Assembly (NCBI RefSeq): GCF_000468115.1 | Contig: NZ_AVQI01000020.1 | Location: 1-64,000 of the forward strand | Reading direction: 5' to 3' | Length of the DNA stretch: 64,000 nucleotides | Origin: Treponema socranskii subsp. socranskii VPI DR56BR1116 = ATCC 35536 | Lineage (GTDB): Bacteria; Spirochaetota; Spirochaetia; Treponematales; Treponemataceae | Shown: piece by piece, positions 53,520-62,479 of the stretch | Layout of the letters: each line of letters begins with the position of its first letter | Numbering within the stretch: the first letter of the stretch is position 1 | Notes under the pieces: model-generated | Database searches by the model: none | What the model saw: the letters and a program-made list of their open reading frames with translations, nothing else | What the model was told of the DNA's origin: nothing | Position numbers and translations under genes: made by a program

Positions 53520-55301
53520 ATGGATAAAAATACTGTTTGGGCGATCGCGTTGTCGACGGTCGTGATCGGTACCTTTATGGTTTTGCAGGCTACCGTATTT
53601 GCGCCGCAGCGACAAAACGTTTCGGCAAACACGGAAGGGCCGGCAGCAATTTCTACGGAGGCTCTTCCGGGAAATTCGCAAGACGCGGCGCCCGTGCTTA
53701 TCGCTTCTTCCGATACCGAAGAAGCCGTTTCCGAGCAGAGTCTTACGATCGTAACGGATAAAATCAAAGCGGCCTTTACGAACAGGGGCGGCGATATCAT
53801 CGGCTATGAATTGCTGAATCACGTCGATACCGATACGAACAAAGGCGTTGAAATGGCGGACAATATTTCCGCTTTTAACCGCGCGTGCGCCGTTTCATTC
53901 GGCGATGCGAACGGCGCGATGATAAACGATCTGTTCAGCGTCGAACAGCCGGATGCGAATACCGTACTTTTTACGAAGCGCTATAACGGCTATACGTTCG
54001 GCAAGCGCTATACGTTTATCCCCGGCGAATACATGTTCAAACTTGAAGTTTTAATGCACAGCGACGAGGGTACCGTTTCACTCAACACGAACAACGCCGC
54101 TTACACGATCCGCACGGCGCCGCAAGTCGGGCCGCACTATAACCCGCGCATGAACCGCTACGATTCGCGCATGTTTATCACGTTCGACGGCAACAAAAAA
54201 AAATACGTACAAGTCGGTACGAAACAGTTTAAACCGTATAAACGCGATTACGTATGGGCAGGCATCGCCGGAAAATATTTCGAAGAACTTTTCATTCCCG
54301 AAAAACCGGAGACGATGACGGGCGAAGCGTATTATTCTTCGCGCACGGAAGTCGGCGACTATGCGAACGCGCAAGCTTTTTTTACGCGCAAGCCTTTTTC
54401 CGGCACCGATATGGCCGACACGTATTACGTTTACTTCGGGCCGCGCAACGAAACCGATTTGCGCCTCTACAATACGGCGCAGGCGAACGGCTGGCAGCTT
54501 GAAAATGTAAAACTCGACGAATCGCTGCAGGGCTACGGCTGGCTCGGCTGGCTTGAAAAGATCCTCAAATGGGTTCTCGAAATGCTGTACAAAGTCGTTC
54601 ACAACTGGGGCGTCGCGATCATCATCATGACGATTTTATTAAAACTTGCGATGTTCCCGCTGACAAGACAGCAATCGCTCGGCACGCTCAAAATGCAGGC
54701 GCTCCAGCCGAAGATAACGGAGCTGCAGACGAAGTACAAAGACAATCCTCAAAAATTACAAGCGGAAACGGCAAAACTTTACAAAGACAACGGCTACAAT
54801 CCGATGAGCGGCTGCCTTCCGATGCTCTTCCAATTTTTAATAATTTTTGCGATGTACGATCTGTTTAACAATTATTTCGAATTCCGCGGTGCGTCGTTTA
54901 TTCCCGGATGGATTCCCGATCTTTCGACCGGCGACAGCGTATATGCGTTCAAACGCGACATACCGTTTATCGGTTCGTTTTTGGGCAATTCGATCCGTAT
55001 TCTTCCGATCATCTATCTCGCATCCCAGCTTTTGTACGGTAAAATCACGATGGTCGGCGGCACTGCGGCCGGAGCCGGTTCGAGTGCAGGACAGATGAAA
55101 TTTATGATGTACGGTATGCCCCTCATTTTCTTTTTCCTGTTCTACAATGCGCCGTCCGGACTGCTTTTGTATTGGACGGTGAGCAATATCATCCAGATGG
55201 GGCAGCAGCTCATAATCAACAAATTCATGCGGCAAAAAAAAGCGGAAATCGCCGCGCAAGCCGGACAATTTAAAATTGTTAAAAAAGGTAAAAAACGCTG
55301 A
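53520..55301 (+). CDS. yidC: Membrane protein insertase YidC
   Basis: Inner-membrane insertase, 593 residues. One N-terminal helix (IALSTVVIGTFMVLQ), a periplasmic beta-domain to about 345, then five core helices with the hydrophilic-groove arginine region (MTILLKLAMFPLTRQQS), NPMSGCLPMLFQFLIIFAMY and PLIFFFLFYNAPSGLLLYW. GGAG precedes the ATG. 80 nt after yidD. Confidence 0.95.
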   Translation: MDKNTVWAIALSTVVIGTFMVLQATVFAPQRQNVSANTEGPAAISTEALPGNSQDAAPVLIASSDTEEAVSEQSLTIVTDKIKAAFTNRGGDIIGYELLNHVDTDTNKGVEMADNISAFNRACAVSFGDANGAMINDLFSVEQPDANTVLFTKRYNGYTFGKRYTFIPGEYMFKLEVLMHSDEGTVSLNTNNAAYTIRTAPQVGPHYNPRMNRYDSRMFITFDGNKKKYVQVGTKQFKPYKRDYVWAGIAGKYFEELFIPEKPETMTGEAYYSSRTEVGDYANAQAFFTRKPFSGTDMADTYYVYFGPRNETDLRLYNTAQANGWQLENVKLDESLQGYGWLGWLEKILKWVLEMLYKVVHNWGVAIIIMTILLKLAMFPLTRQQSLGTLKMQALQPKITELQTKYKDNPQKLQAETAKLYKDNGYNPMSGCLPMLFQFLIIFAMYDLFNNYFEFRGASFIPGWIPDLSTGDSVYAFKRDIPFIGSFLGNSIRILPIIYLASQLLYGKITMVGGTAAGAGSSAGQMKFMMYGMPLIFFFLFYNAPSGLLLYWTVSNIIQMGQQLIINKFMRQKKAEIAAQAGQFKIVKKGKKR

Positions 55302-55392
55302 GCCGTATTTTATTAATCGGCTGATCGGCGGCTTTCGAAAATTGTACTTTCGGAAGTTTTAACCGCCGTTCGGAAAAAGCAAGAGGTACGTT

Positions 55393-56094
55393 ATGATATA
55401 CGAGTATGAAGGAAAAACCGAAAAGGAAGCGATCGAAAAAGCCGCGAGCGAACTCGGTCTCGAACGCGATCAGTTCGACGTGGAGATCCTTGAAACGCAA
55501 AAAAATTCGCTGTTCAAAAAAGGCTATGTAAAGATCCGCGTCAATCCGGTCGATTCTCCCGATGCGTCGCACGCGGGGAACGACAACAGAATGTATGAAA
55601 CGCCTGCGAGAATCGTCGCCGATCCGCTGCCGCAGGATGAGTTCGAAAAAAAGCTGCTTGAGTTCGTCGACACGATCATCGAAAAGATGGGCTACGACGT
55701 AAAAACGGAAATCGTATTTCGCGAAGCGAAGAAAATCGGCATAAAGATGAATTCGCAGAATTCGTCGATCCTTATCGGACGGAAAGGAAAAAACCTCGAT
55801 GCGCTCCAGCTTTTGGCAAATATCTACGCTGGCCGGCTCGGCCACGAAGACGTGCGCATCATCCTCGATTCGGAAAATTACCGCATCCGCCGCGAAGAAT
55901 CGCTTGTGCGCCTTGCGTACACGACTGCGGACAAAGTGCATCAGACGCACAATTCGATTTTACTCGAACCGATGAATCCGTTCGAACGCCGCCTCATTCA
56001 CACGACGCTCAACGACATCCCCGATATCGACACGAAATCGGAAGGCGACGGTCTGTACAAGCAAGTGCGCGTTCTCTATAAGGGCGTTCGCTGA
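55393..56094 (+). CDS. khpB: RNA-binding protein KhpB/Jag
   Basis: 233 residues with three domains: Jag-N (MIYEYEGKTEKEAIEKAASE), KH (GRKGKNLDALQLLANI, about 133-150) and R3H (NPFERRLIHTTLND, about 196). Binds RNA as a partner of KhpA and is linked to cell-wall growth in other bacteria. AAGAGG precedes the ATG; last of the rpmH cluster. Confidence 0.92.
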   Translation: MIYEYEGKTEKEAIEKAASELGLERDQFDVEILETQKNSLFKKGYVKIRVNPVDSPDASHAGNDNRMYETPARIVADPLPQDEFEKKLLEFVDTIIEKMGYDVKTEIVFREAKKIGIKMNSQNSSILIGRKGKNLDALQLLANIYAGRLGHEDVRIILDSENYRIRREESLVRLAYTTADKVHQTHNSILLEPMNPFERRLIHTTLNDIPDIDTKSEGDGLYKQVRVLYKGVR

Positions 56095-56160
56095 CGTATC
56101 CCGCCGCGTGCGGCGCGATCGAAGCGGTTTGAAATTTTATTAATTTTTGATAAGGTAAAA

Positions 56161-57207
56161 ATGCCTATGCGTAAATTGTTATTATCGTTTGCAATGTGCT
56201 GTGTCACGATCATGTACGGAGGATGCAATCCTATGGAAAAAAGCATAAAATCGATTCAAGGGAAAGACGGAGTATTCGCCGTCATGGAAACATCCCGCGG
56301 AAATATCGTGCTCGAGCTGTATTACAAAGATACGCCGCTTACCGTCGTGAATTTCGTCGGGCTTGCCGAAGGTACGCTCGATGCGGCGAAAGGCAAACCC
56401 TTTTACGACGGACTCACGTTTCACCGTGTCATCAGCAAGGGAAACGGCGATGATCAGGATTTTATGATTCAAGGCGGCGACCCGCGGGGCAACGGCACCG
56501 GCGGCCCGGGCTATTCGTTTCCCGATGAAATCGTCGACAAATACGCCTTTACTTCGGGCGGCCTCCTCGCCATGGCGAATTCCGGAGCGAATACGAACGG
56601 CAGTCAATTTTTTATCACGATCGTTCCGACGCCGTGGCTTACCGGCAAGCACACGATTTTCGGCAAAGTGCTTGAAGGACAGGACATCGTCAATAAGACA
56701 AAACAGGGCGACGCGATCAAAAAAATTACGATTGTGCGGAACGGCGAAGAGGCGAAAAAGTTTACCGCATCGCAAAGCGATTTTAATAAATTATCCGCCG
56801 ACGCGCTGAAAGCGGCCGCCGCTCGAAAAGAAGCCGCGTTCGCCGATCAAATCAAAACGATCGAAAAGAATTTTGCGAATTTCGAAAAAAACGCCGACGG
56901 CATTTATTATAAAATAAAGAAAGCCGGCAGCGGCGAAAAAACGGGAAAGGGCAAAAAAGTTTCCGTCGATTACAAAGGCTACCTCATAGACGGCCGCGTA
57001 TTCGATTCGTCGGAAGGCAGGGCGCCGCTGTCCTTTACGACCGCCGCGGGACAGATGATTCCCGGTTTCGACGCGATGGTACAGGATATGAAAAAAGGCG
57101 AAAGCCGCACGATCGTCATCCCGCCCGATTTGGCGTACGGCGAGCGCGGTTACCCCGGCGTCATTCCCGAAAATGCGTATATCGCATTCGATATTACGCT
57201 GCAGTAA
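56161..57207 (+). CDS. Dual-family immunophilin: cyclophilin plus FKBP lipoprotein
   Basis: Exported peptidyl-prolyl isomerase, 348 residues. Signal residues 1-22 end in a likely lipobox (MYGGC, Cys22). Cyclophilin domain about 35-205 shows [40 protein letters not shown] and [12 protein letters not shown] helical linker (205-240) leads to the FKBP domain (about 255-348) with [40 protein letters not shown] and IAFDITL. The order cyclophilin then FKBP is rare and matches described dual-family immunophilins of some bacteria. Confidence 0.9.
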   Translation: MPMRKLLLSFAMCCVTIMYGGCNPMEKSIKSIQGKDGVFAVMETSRGNIVLELYYKDTPLTVVNFVGLAEGTLDAAKGKPFYDGLTFHRVISKGNGDDQDFMIQGGDPRGNGTGGPGYSFPDEIVDKYAFTSGGLLAMANSGANTNGSQFFITIVPTPWLTGKHTIFGKVLEGQDIVNKTKQGDAIKKITIVRNGEEAKKFTASQSDFNKLSADALKAAAARKEAAFADQIKTIEKNFANFEKNADGIYYKIKKAGSGEKTGKGKKVSVDYKGYLIDGRVFDSSEGRAPLSFTTAAGQMIPGFDAMVQDMKKGESRTIVIPPDLAYGERGYPGVIPENAYIAFDITLQ

Positions 57208-57232
57208 AGGTAAATAAAATTTGTTAATTATT

Positions 57233-57265
57233 AAAACGTCGTGTTTTCAAGCGCGGCGTTTTTTT
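57233..57265 (+). terminator. Rho-independent terminator
   Basis: Stem AAAACGTCG/CGGCGTTTT (one G-U pair) followed by a T-run. Ends the immunophilin transcript. Confidence 0.6.
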
Positions 57266-57318
57266 ATCGCCTTGTAAAAAAACGAAACTCGTTTCGATTG
57301 TTATTCGGCACTTGCCCT

Positions 57319-58641
57319 CTACTGCAGTTTCAGCCGGTACAGTTTCGAGCCTCGGGCGGGCGTCCATTTTTCTTTGCGCTTTTTAGGCAGCGTTGCGATA
57401 TCGTCCGGCACAAAGCCCAAATTTTCAAACCAATCGGCCGCCTGTGTCGTGAGGATGAATACGCTTTCCGAGCGTTCCCGCTTTGCCTTTTTTAATAAAA
57501 ATTCGATGAGCTTCGGTCCGACACCGATATTCGCGCAGGATTCGTCCACCGCGACTGCTGCGATTTCCGCCTGATGCGCGTCGTAAAAATGCAGCGCGGC
57601 GCATGCGCGTATGCCGCCGTCGAGTTCGTAGACGATATAATCGTCCGCGTTTTCGAGCAGTTCGGCATCGCTTCTCGGCAAAAGTTTTCCGGACGCGACG
57701 AAGGGGCGCATAAGCGAAAGAACTGCCGGAATGTCTTCGGTTTGCATAGCGCGTATGCCGCCGTAGTTTTCCGAATAGACCATCGTACCGCTTCCGAGTC
57801 CTGAAAAAATTTCGCAGGGCAGCACGCCGTCGAGCGCACCGTTTACGATATGAGTTCTTGCGACGCCCGATGCACACGCGCTCTTTGCCAAGAGCAGGAG
57901 CGAAACGATTTTTCCGTTTTCCGAATTCGCGTTCGCGTCGATAAAAGAATCGAGTTCGCCGAGATTGAGCGCGGGGATTTCGCCCGTTTCCGACACGGCG
58001 ATTCCGGGCGGTACGGTAAAATGCGATGCGTTTATATCGTCGCCGCTTGTGACGAAAAACAATTTATCGGCTTGCAGCTGTACGGCGACTTCTTTTGCGA
58101 GCGCCGGAGAAGAGATGTTGTACGGCTTTCCCGTTCGGCTCCAGCCGATGCACGGAAAAATCGGAACGAAGCCGTCGGCAAGCACCGTGCGGATCGCGTC
58201 GGTTTCGAGCTTGTCGATTTCGCCCGCGTCCCCGTAATCTTTGCCGTCGAGCACGCCGATCGCGCGCGAGCGTACCCAGTTTCCGATCACGGCGGAAATG
58301 CGGTTCGCGGCGAGAGAAGTCATCACCGTATTCGAAACGTCGAACGCCGCCATTTTTATGAGAGGCATCGCTTCATGCGTCGTAACGCGCACGCCGTTTT
58401 GCATCGTCCATGAAATATGCGATGCCGACAACACTTCGTCGATGCGCTCGCGCGAGCCCGGCACGATGAGTACGTGCAGTCCCGCTTTTTTGATAAGCGC
58501 TATGTCGCGGATGTGGCTTGAAAAAAGCGGCGAGTCGATGTCGTCGAGATAGATGACGACGACGGCGTTTTTAAATCGGTCGACGTACCGAATGACGTCG
58601 CGGATGCGCTGTGCTTTTTCGATTCGTATATTGTCCGCCAT
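57319..58641 (-). CDS. argA: N-acetylglutamate synthase (ArgA-type, amino-acid N-acetyltransferase)
   Basis: First step of arginine synthesis. 440 residues: an amino-acid-kinase-like N-domain (about 20-285, YLDDIDSPLF, LIVPGSRERID, TVMTSLAANRISAVIGNWV) and a C-terminal GNAT domain (about 295-440, with VDESCANIGVGPKLIEFLL as the acetyl-CoA site). The N-domain probably binds arginine as a feedback inhibitor. ATG at 58641 starts the ArgA-like MADNIRIEKAQRIRDV; TATAAT lies 6 nt before it, so the mRNA is probably leaderless. No other arg genes are here. Confidence 0.88.
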   Translation of the reverse strand: MADNIRIEKAQRIRDVIRYVDRFKNAVVVIYLDDIDSPLFSSHIRDIALIKKAGLHVLIVPGSRERIDEVLSASHISWTMQNGVRVTTHEAMPLIKMAAFDVSNTVMTSLAANRISAVIGNWVRSRAIGVLDGKDYGDAGEIDKLETDAIRTVLADGFVPIFPCIGWSRTGKPYNISSPALAKEVAVQLQADKLFFVTSGDDINASHFTVPPGIAVSETGEIPALNLGELDSFIDANANSENGKIVSLLLLAKSACASGVARTHIVNGALDGVLPCEIFSGLGSGTMVYSENYGGIRAMQTEDIPAVLSLMRPFVASGKLLPRSDAELLENADDYIVYELDGGIRACAALHFYDAHQAEIAAVAVDESCANIGVGPKLIEFLLKKAKRERSESVFILTTQAADWFENLGFVPDDIATLPKKRKEKWTPARGSKLYRLKLQ

Positions 58642-58647
58642 AAGGCT

Positions 58648-58677
58648 ATTATAGCGCGCGGACGCGGCCGGTGGCAA
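58648..58677 (-). promoter_or_regulatory. Promoter of argA, leaderless start
   Basis: Minus strand: -35 TTGCCA (58677-58672), 18-nt spacer, -10 TATAAT (58653-58648), 6 nt to ATG 58641. Confidence 0.6.
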
Positions 58678-58738
58678 TGTCGAAAAGCGGATGGCGGCAG
58701 TACCGGCGATCTGTTTTAAATTTAATAATTCGGGCGTT

Positions 58739-58855
58739 GCGGCGGGCAAGCCCGCCGCCGCTCTGTACGGGACTCCGCTTTCGCTTCGGTACAAACGTGC
58801 GGAAATTGCCGCACGTTTGCGTACAGACGACGCGGTTTTGAAAAACCGCGTCGTC
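58739..58855. repeat. Array of three perfect hairpins
   Basis: Stem A 58739-58758 (GCGGCGGGC/GCCCGCCGC, 2-nt loop), stem B 58793-58818 (10-bp AAACGTGCGG/CCGCACGTTT, 6-nt loop), stem C 58826-58855 (14-bp, GACGACGCGG...CCGCGTCGTC, 2-nt loop). The remaining part of the 58642-58980 gap holds the two divergent promoters only. Confidence 0.6.
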
Positions 58856-58968
58856 TTCCCTCCCGCCGCTAACGCGGAAATATTTTGAAACCGTCAAAAA
58901 CCCGCTCGGCTTTTCAACGGCGTTCATTTGTATTTCGCTCCGCTATTCAGTAAACGCGCGTTATCGGC

Positions 58969-58974
58969 TATACT
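58969..58974 (+). promoter_or_regulatory. -10 box of the UDG-like gene unit
   Basis: TATACT, 6 nt before ATG 58981; the -35 region (TTCAGT at 58946) is weak. Confidence 0.4.
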
Positions 58975-58980
58975 CGCCTC

Positions 58981-59034
58981 ATGACGATTTTTGCACTGTA
59001 TCCCGTATATTTCGAAAGCCGCGGAGCGCGGTGA
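58981..59034 (+). CDS. 17-codon leader frame coupled to UDG-like gene
   Basis: Starts 6 nt after TATACT and reads MTIFALYPVYFESRGAR-stop. Its TGA overlaps the downstream ATG (TGATG). No ribosome site is needed if leaderless; the frame probably delivers ribosomes to the next gene, which lacks its own site. Confidence 0.35.
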   Translation: MTIFALYPVYFESRGAR

Positions 59035-59963
59035 TGCTTCGATCGCAATTTAAAGCCTTTGTCGAATTCCGCGACGAATTCCGCTCTCGCGTTGCCGAGT
59101 GGTCGAAGTACGCTTCGGCGCTCGAAACGCTGCAAAAAACCGCCGCGCAAAAGGATACGCCGGATTATCCTATTGAAACGACGGTCGTGTACAACCGCGC
59201 ACTCGACGACGTTTCCGCTCAAGATGAAATCAAATTGATCGTCATCGGCGACAATCCGGGCAAAGACGAACAGCTTTCGATAAACAATCGTTACCTCGTC
59301 GGACAGAGCGGAAAAATCGCCGACGGTTTTTTTCGGCGCAATCCCGAACTGCAAACCGATTTCAGAAAAAACGTCGTCATCCTGAATAAAACGCCGGTGC
59401 ATACTGCAAAGACGCACCATTTGCGCTCTCTGCAAAAAGCAAATCCTGAAATCGCAAAGCTCATCGAAATAAGTCAGCTGTGGATGGCCGAACATACGGC
59501 AAAGCTGCATCGCGCACTTTGGGAAAACGGTGCAAGCGGAAAACGGGGAACAAGCGGCGGCTTCGTCCCGACCGGCGTAAATGATGGAGAGCGCGGTCTG
59601 CTCGATACGGTCGGCACAAAAATCGGCGAGTGTTTTGATCCTCCTCAGCTGTGGCTTGTAGGTTATGCAGAGTTGAAAGAGAAGGGTATATTTGCGCCGT
59701 ATCGCGACGCACTGAAAGCCGCCTATGCCGGAAGCGATGCGTGGAAAAGCGTTTTCGTCTATCAGCATTTTTCGATGAACCGCTTTCTCATCGATTTGAA
59801 AGCCTATCAAAAAAATTGCGCGGCAGACGGAGGAGGTGAAGCCGTGTCCGGAGGAGATAAAACCGCGTACAACGGCACGGTGAACGGCGGTGAAAACGCA
59901 TCTCTTGCGCGCGATCTCGAAAAGCTCGGCGAATACCACAGAAAAGAAATTTTCGGCGAATGA
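59034..59963 (+). CDS. Uracil-DNA glycosylase-like protein
   Basis: 309 residues. The motif GDNPGKDEQLS (about residue 82) resembles motif 1 of UDG-superfamily proteins, NNRYLVGQSGKIADGFF follows, and VYQHFSMNRF (about 243) contains the expected late His. The C-terminal 60 residues are low complexity (GGGEAVSGGDKTAYNG). It is not similar to the other UDG-like gene at 15717, so it may have another base or role. Start ATG 59034 overlaps a 17-codon upstream frame; GTG 59031 is the alternative. Confidence 0.6.
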   Translation: MLRSQFKAFVEFRDEFRSRVAEWSKYASALETLQKTAAQKDTPDYPIETTVVYNRALDDVSAQDEIKLIVIGDNPGKDEQLSINNRYLVGQSGKIADGFFRRNPELQTDFRKNVVILNKTPVHTAKTHHLRSLQKANPEIAKLIEISQLWMAEHTAKLHRALWENGASGKRGTSGGFVPTGVNDGERGLLDTVGTKIGECFDPPQLWLVGYAELKEKGIFAPYRDALKAAYAGSDAWKSVFVYQHFSMNRFLIDLKAYQKNCAADGGGEAVSGGDKTAYNGTVNGGENASLARDLEKLGEYHRKEIFGE

Positions 59964-60080
59964 GTATCGAATCGAAAATAAAGTCTGTTAAAATTTGTTA
60001 ATTTTATTTTTTATTAATATCAAAATATTTCAACCCGTTTTTATATCATAACTTTATGTAAAAACGGCAAAATAAAAAAC

Positions 60081-60109
60081 TTGACAGCTGAAAAATCTGC
60101 CTCTATAAT
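60081..60109 (+). promoter_or_regulatory. Consensus sigma70 promoter of GDPD-TRAP operon
   Basis: -35 TTGACA (60081-60086), exact 17-nt spacer, -10 TATAAT (60104-60109): full consensus. Confidence 0.75.
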
Positions 60110-60151
60110 TTACTTATACTTATTAAGTTTTCAAGCTTTTCGGATCTGCAG

Positions 60152-60859
60152 ATGGAATTGATTGCGCACAGAGGCGTCCCCGATCTTCGCCCGGAAAACA
60201 CAGCGAGCTCTTTTATTTTGGCAGTGGAATCCGGTGCCGACCAAATCGAATGCGATATACAGCGGACAAAAGACGGAGAATACGTCATTTTCCACGATTT
60301 TACCGTAGACCGCACGACTGACGGTACGGGCAAAGTGCGGGATAAAACACTTAAAGAACTGAAAGCGCTGTCCGCTCACAATAACATGGAGCGCTATCTC
60401 GGAGAGCGGATTTTAACTTTGGACGAATTTTTACACCTTGTGCCTGAAAATCTGATGCTGAATTTGGATGTAAAGCGCGACGTCAAAGAAGAAGAGCCCT
60501 GGGAGACGGATTTGCTGCGTTTCGTGCTTGAAAGGCGAAGTACGGATGCGTTTATTTTAGCTTCATTAAATCATATTGTTTTGGAACATATCGCAAAAGA
60601 AAATCGCGGCGTAAAGCTCGGTCTCGCATTGGACGGCGAATTGCTGGAATTAAAAACCTATTTGAAAAATCTTCCGTTCCGTATTTACAGTTATCATCCG
60701 GCTGCGGAATACGTAAATAAAAGCGGTGTGGAATTTTTACATTCTTTGGGCATAAAGGTATATCCGTGGATTATCGACGACAAGGATACCTTTTTCGATA
60801 TGTCGGAATGCAAAGTCGACGGCATTATAACCAACAGGCTTTGTTTTTTGAAAGATTAA
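60152..60859 (+). CDS. Glycerophosphodiester phosphodiesterase (GDPD)
   Basis: Hydrolyses glycerophosphodiesters to glycerol-3-phosphate and an alcohol. 235 residues, TIM-barrel; catalytic and metal motifs HRGVPDLRPENTASSF, IECDIQ and FHDFTVDRTTDGTG are present near the N-terminus. No signal peptide, so cytoplasmic. It sits 25 nt before a TRAP binding-protein gene, which suggests the transporter brings in its substrate or carries a product; this link is inference. Confidence 0.9.
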   Translation: MELIAHRGVPDLRPENTASSFILAVESGADQIECDIQRTKDGEYVIFHDFTVDRTTDGTGKVRDKTLKELKALSAHNNMERYLGERILTLDEFLHLVPENLMLNLDVKRDVKEEEPWETDLLRFVLERRSTDAFILASLNHIVLEHIAKENRGVKLGLALDGELLELKTYLKNLPFRIYSYHPAAEYVNKSGVEFLHSLGIKVYPWIIDDKDTFFDMSECKVDGIITNRLCFLKD

Positions 60860-60884
60860 TTACCAATCGCAAGAGGAGTGAAAG

Positions 60885-61907
60885 ATGAAACAAAGGATCA
60901 AACGAACGGCATGGTTTTCGACGTTGATTGCAGTATTGTTTTTAGCGTTCGGATGCAGCAAAAAAAATGCGGGCGGACAGGGAGCGGCAAAGCACGTATT
61001 TAAGCTCAGCAACGTATTTACGAACGAACAGCCTTTGAACGTTACGTTGCGCGAAGTTGCCGACAATATCAACAAAAGAACGAACGGTGCGATCGAAATT
61101 CAGATTTATCCGAACGGTGAAATTGCGACGTATAAAGACGGCATCGAGCAAGTGCGTGCGGGTGCCTATTTTATTTCCAACGAAGATCCGAGCTATATGG
61201 CGGACTATGTACCGGATTACAACGCGCTTGTCGGGCCGATGCTCTACAACAACATGGAAGAGTATACGGCGATATGCCACAGCGACTTTGCAAACGATTT
61301 AAATAAAAAAGCCGAAGAAAACGGGATGAAAGTGCTGGCATTGGATTACGGGTTCGGTTTCCGCCATATCTGCGCGAACAAACCCGTGCGCAATCCGAAA
61401 GAATTGAGCGGTATGAAGCTGCGCGTGCCGAAATCGAATTTGTGGATCGAAACGCTGAGCGCGATGGGTGCGAACCCCATACCGATGGCGTGGTCGGAAG
61501 TATATTCTGCCGTACAACAGAGCGTCGTCGTCGGACTTGAAACGTCCATCAGCGATATCGCGGACAATCAGATGGGCGCCATTATCAAAGATATTTCGTT
61601 GACCGGGCACTTTTGCGGAACGACATGCTGCGTTATGTCGAAGAAAATTTGGGACAGTCTTACGCCGGAACAACAAAAAATCATGGAAGAGGAATTCCTT
61701 GAAGGTGCAAAACGGAACAACGAACGCGTAGCGTTGCAGGAAATCAAAGACAGAGAAAATCTCGGAAAAGAAGGAGTAAAGTTCCACGAAGTCGAAAAAG
61801 ACGAGTTCCGTGTATTGACAAAAAAAGTGTTTGAAAACAATAAAAATCTTACGCCCGGCGTATACGATACGATTCAAGCCGAGTTGGCAAAAATTCGCAA
61901 TAAGTAA
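60885..61907 (+). CDS. TRAP transporter solute-binding lipoprotein (DctP family)
   Basis: 340 residues with a lipoprotein signal at Cys24 (LFLAFGCSKKN). DctP hallmarks: IEIQIYPNGEIATYKDGIEQVRAG, NPKELSGMKLRVP (with the carboxylate-binding Arg) and AWSEVYSAVQQSVVVGLE. Binds an organic acid in the periplasm and hands it to DctQM downstream. AAGAGGAG precedes the start. Cargo unknown. Confidence 0.88.
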   Translation: MKQRIKRTAWFSTLIAVLFLAFGCSKKNAGGQGAAKHVFKLSNVFTNEQPLNVTLREVADNINKRTNGAIEIQIYPNGEIATYKDGIEQVRAGAYFISNEDPSYMADYVPDYNALVGPMLYNNMEEYTAICHSDFANDLNKKAEENGMKVLALDYGFGFRHICANKPVRNPKELSGMKLRVPKSNLWIETLSAMGANPIPMAWSEVYSAVQQSVVVGLETSISDIADNQMGAIIKDISLTGHFCGTTCCVMSKKIWDSLTPEQQKIMEEEFLEGAKRNNERVALQEIKDRENLGKEGVKFHEVEKDEFRVLTKKVFENNKNLTPGVYDTIQAELAKIRNK

Positions 61908-61914
61908 AAATTAA

Positions 61915-61967
61915 TAATACGGGTCAAGGCGGATCGGCTCAGCGGCATTTCGTCTTTACCCGTATTA
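61915..61967 (+). promoter_or_regulatory. Hairpin between SBP and DctQ genes
   Basis: 10-bp stem TAATACGGGT/ACCCGTATTA around a 33-nt loop, right after the SBP stop. Confidence 0.55.
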
Positions 61968-61981
61968 ATAAGGAAATGAAC

Positions 61982-62467
61982 ATGAACAGAAAATCCGTGC
62001 TCGGTAATTTGGATTATATTATCGCAGCCGTTGCGCTTTTCGGCATCGTTTTCTTCGTTATCATCAACGTCTTTTGCCGATATATTTTGGGTTTTATTTT
62101 TAATTGGATGGAAGAGCTTGCGACGATTATGTTCGTGTGGTGTACCTATATGGGCATCGCAGCCGCATATAGAACGCACGATCACGTAGGCATAAACATA
62201 ATCGTAAATCTGCTGCCGGCAAAATTGCAGTTTGTCATCGAATTTTTAATCGACCTTTTCGTATTGGCGCTCGATAGTATTATTTTCATACTCAGCATCA
62301 GACTCTGTATCAGTTCATGGGGTAAAATAACTCCGATAATCGGATTGTCGTACACTTTTGTCAACGCGTCGATCAGTATCGGATTTTTGCTTTTGATCGT
62401 TTATACGGCGCTGCGCTTATTCGAAAAAATAAAACGGATAAAGCACGCGTTTTTTTCAAAAAAATAG
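61982..62467 (+). CDS. TRAP transporter small permease (DctQ family)
   Basis: 161 residues with four helices; the DctQ-type FCRYILGFIFNWMEELATIMFVWC block is clear. AGGAA is 6 nt before ATG 61982, so that start is preferred over the ATG at 61976. Followed after 12 nt by DctM. Confidence 0.9.
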   Translation: MNRKSVLGNLDYIIAAVALFGIVFFVIINVFCRYILGFIFNWMEELATIMFVWCTYMGIAAAYRTHDHVGINIIVNLLPAKLQFVIEFLIDLFVLALDSIIFILSIRLCISSWGKITPIIGLSYTFVNASISIGFLLLIVYTALRLFEKIKRIKHAFFSKK

Positions 62468-62479
62468 GCAGGAAAAAAT

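Noticed and set aside
58968-59939. 323-codon minus-strand ORF opposite the UDG-like gene
   Set aside because: The plus-strand frame has the UDG-like motifs and coupled start; the antisense frame has none.
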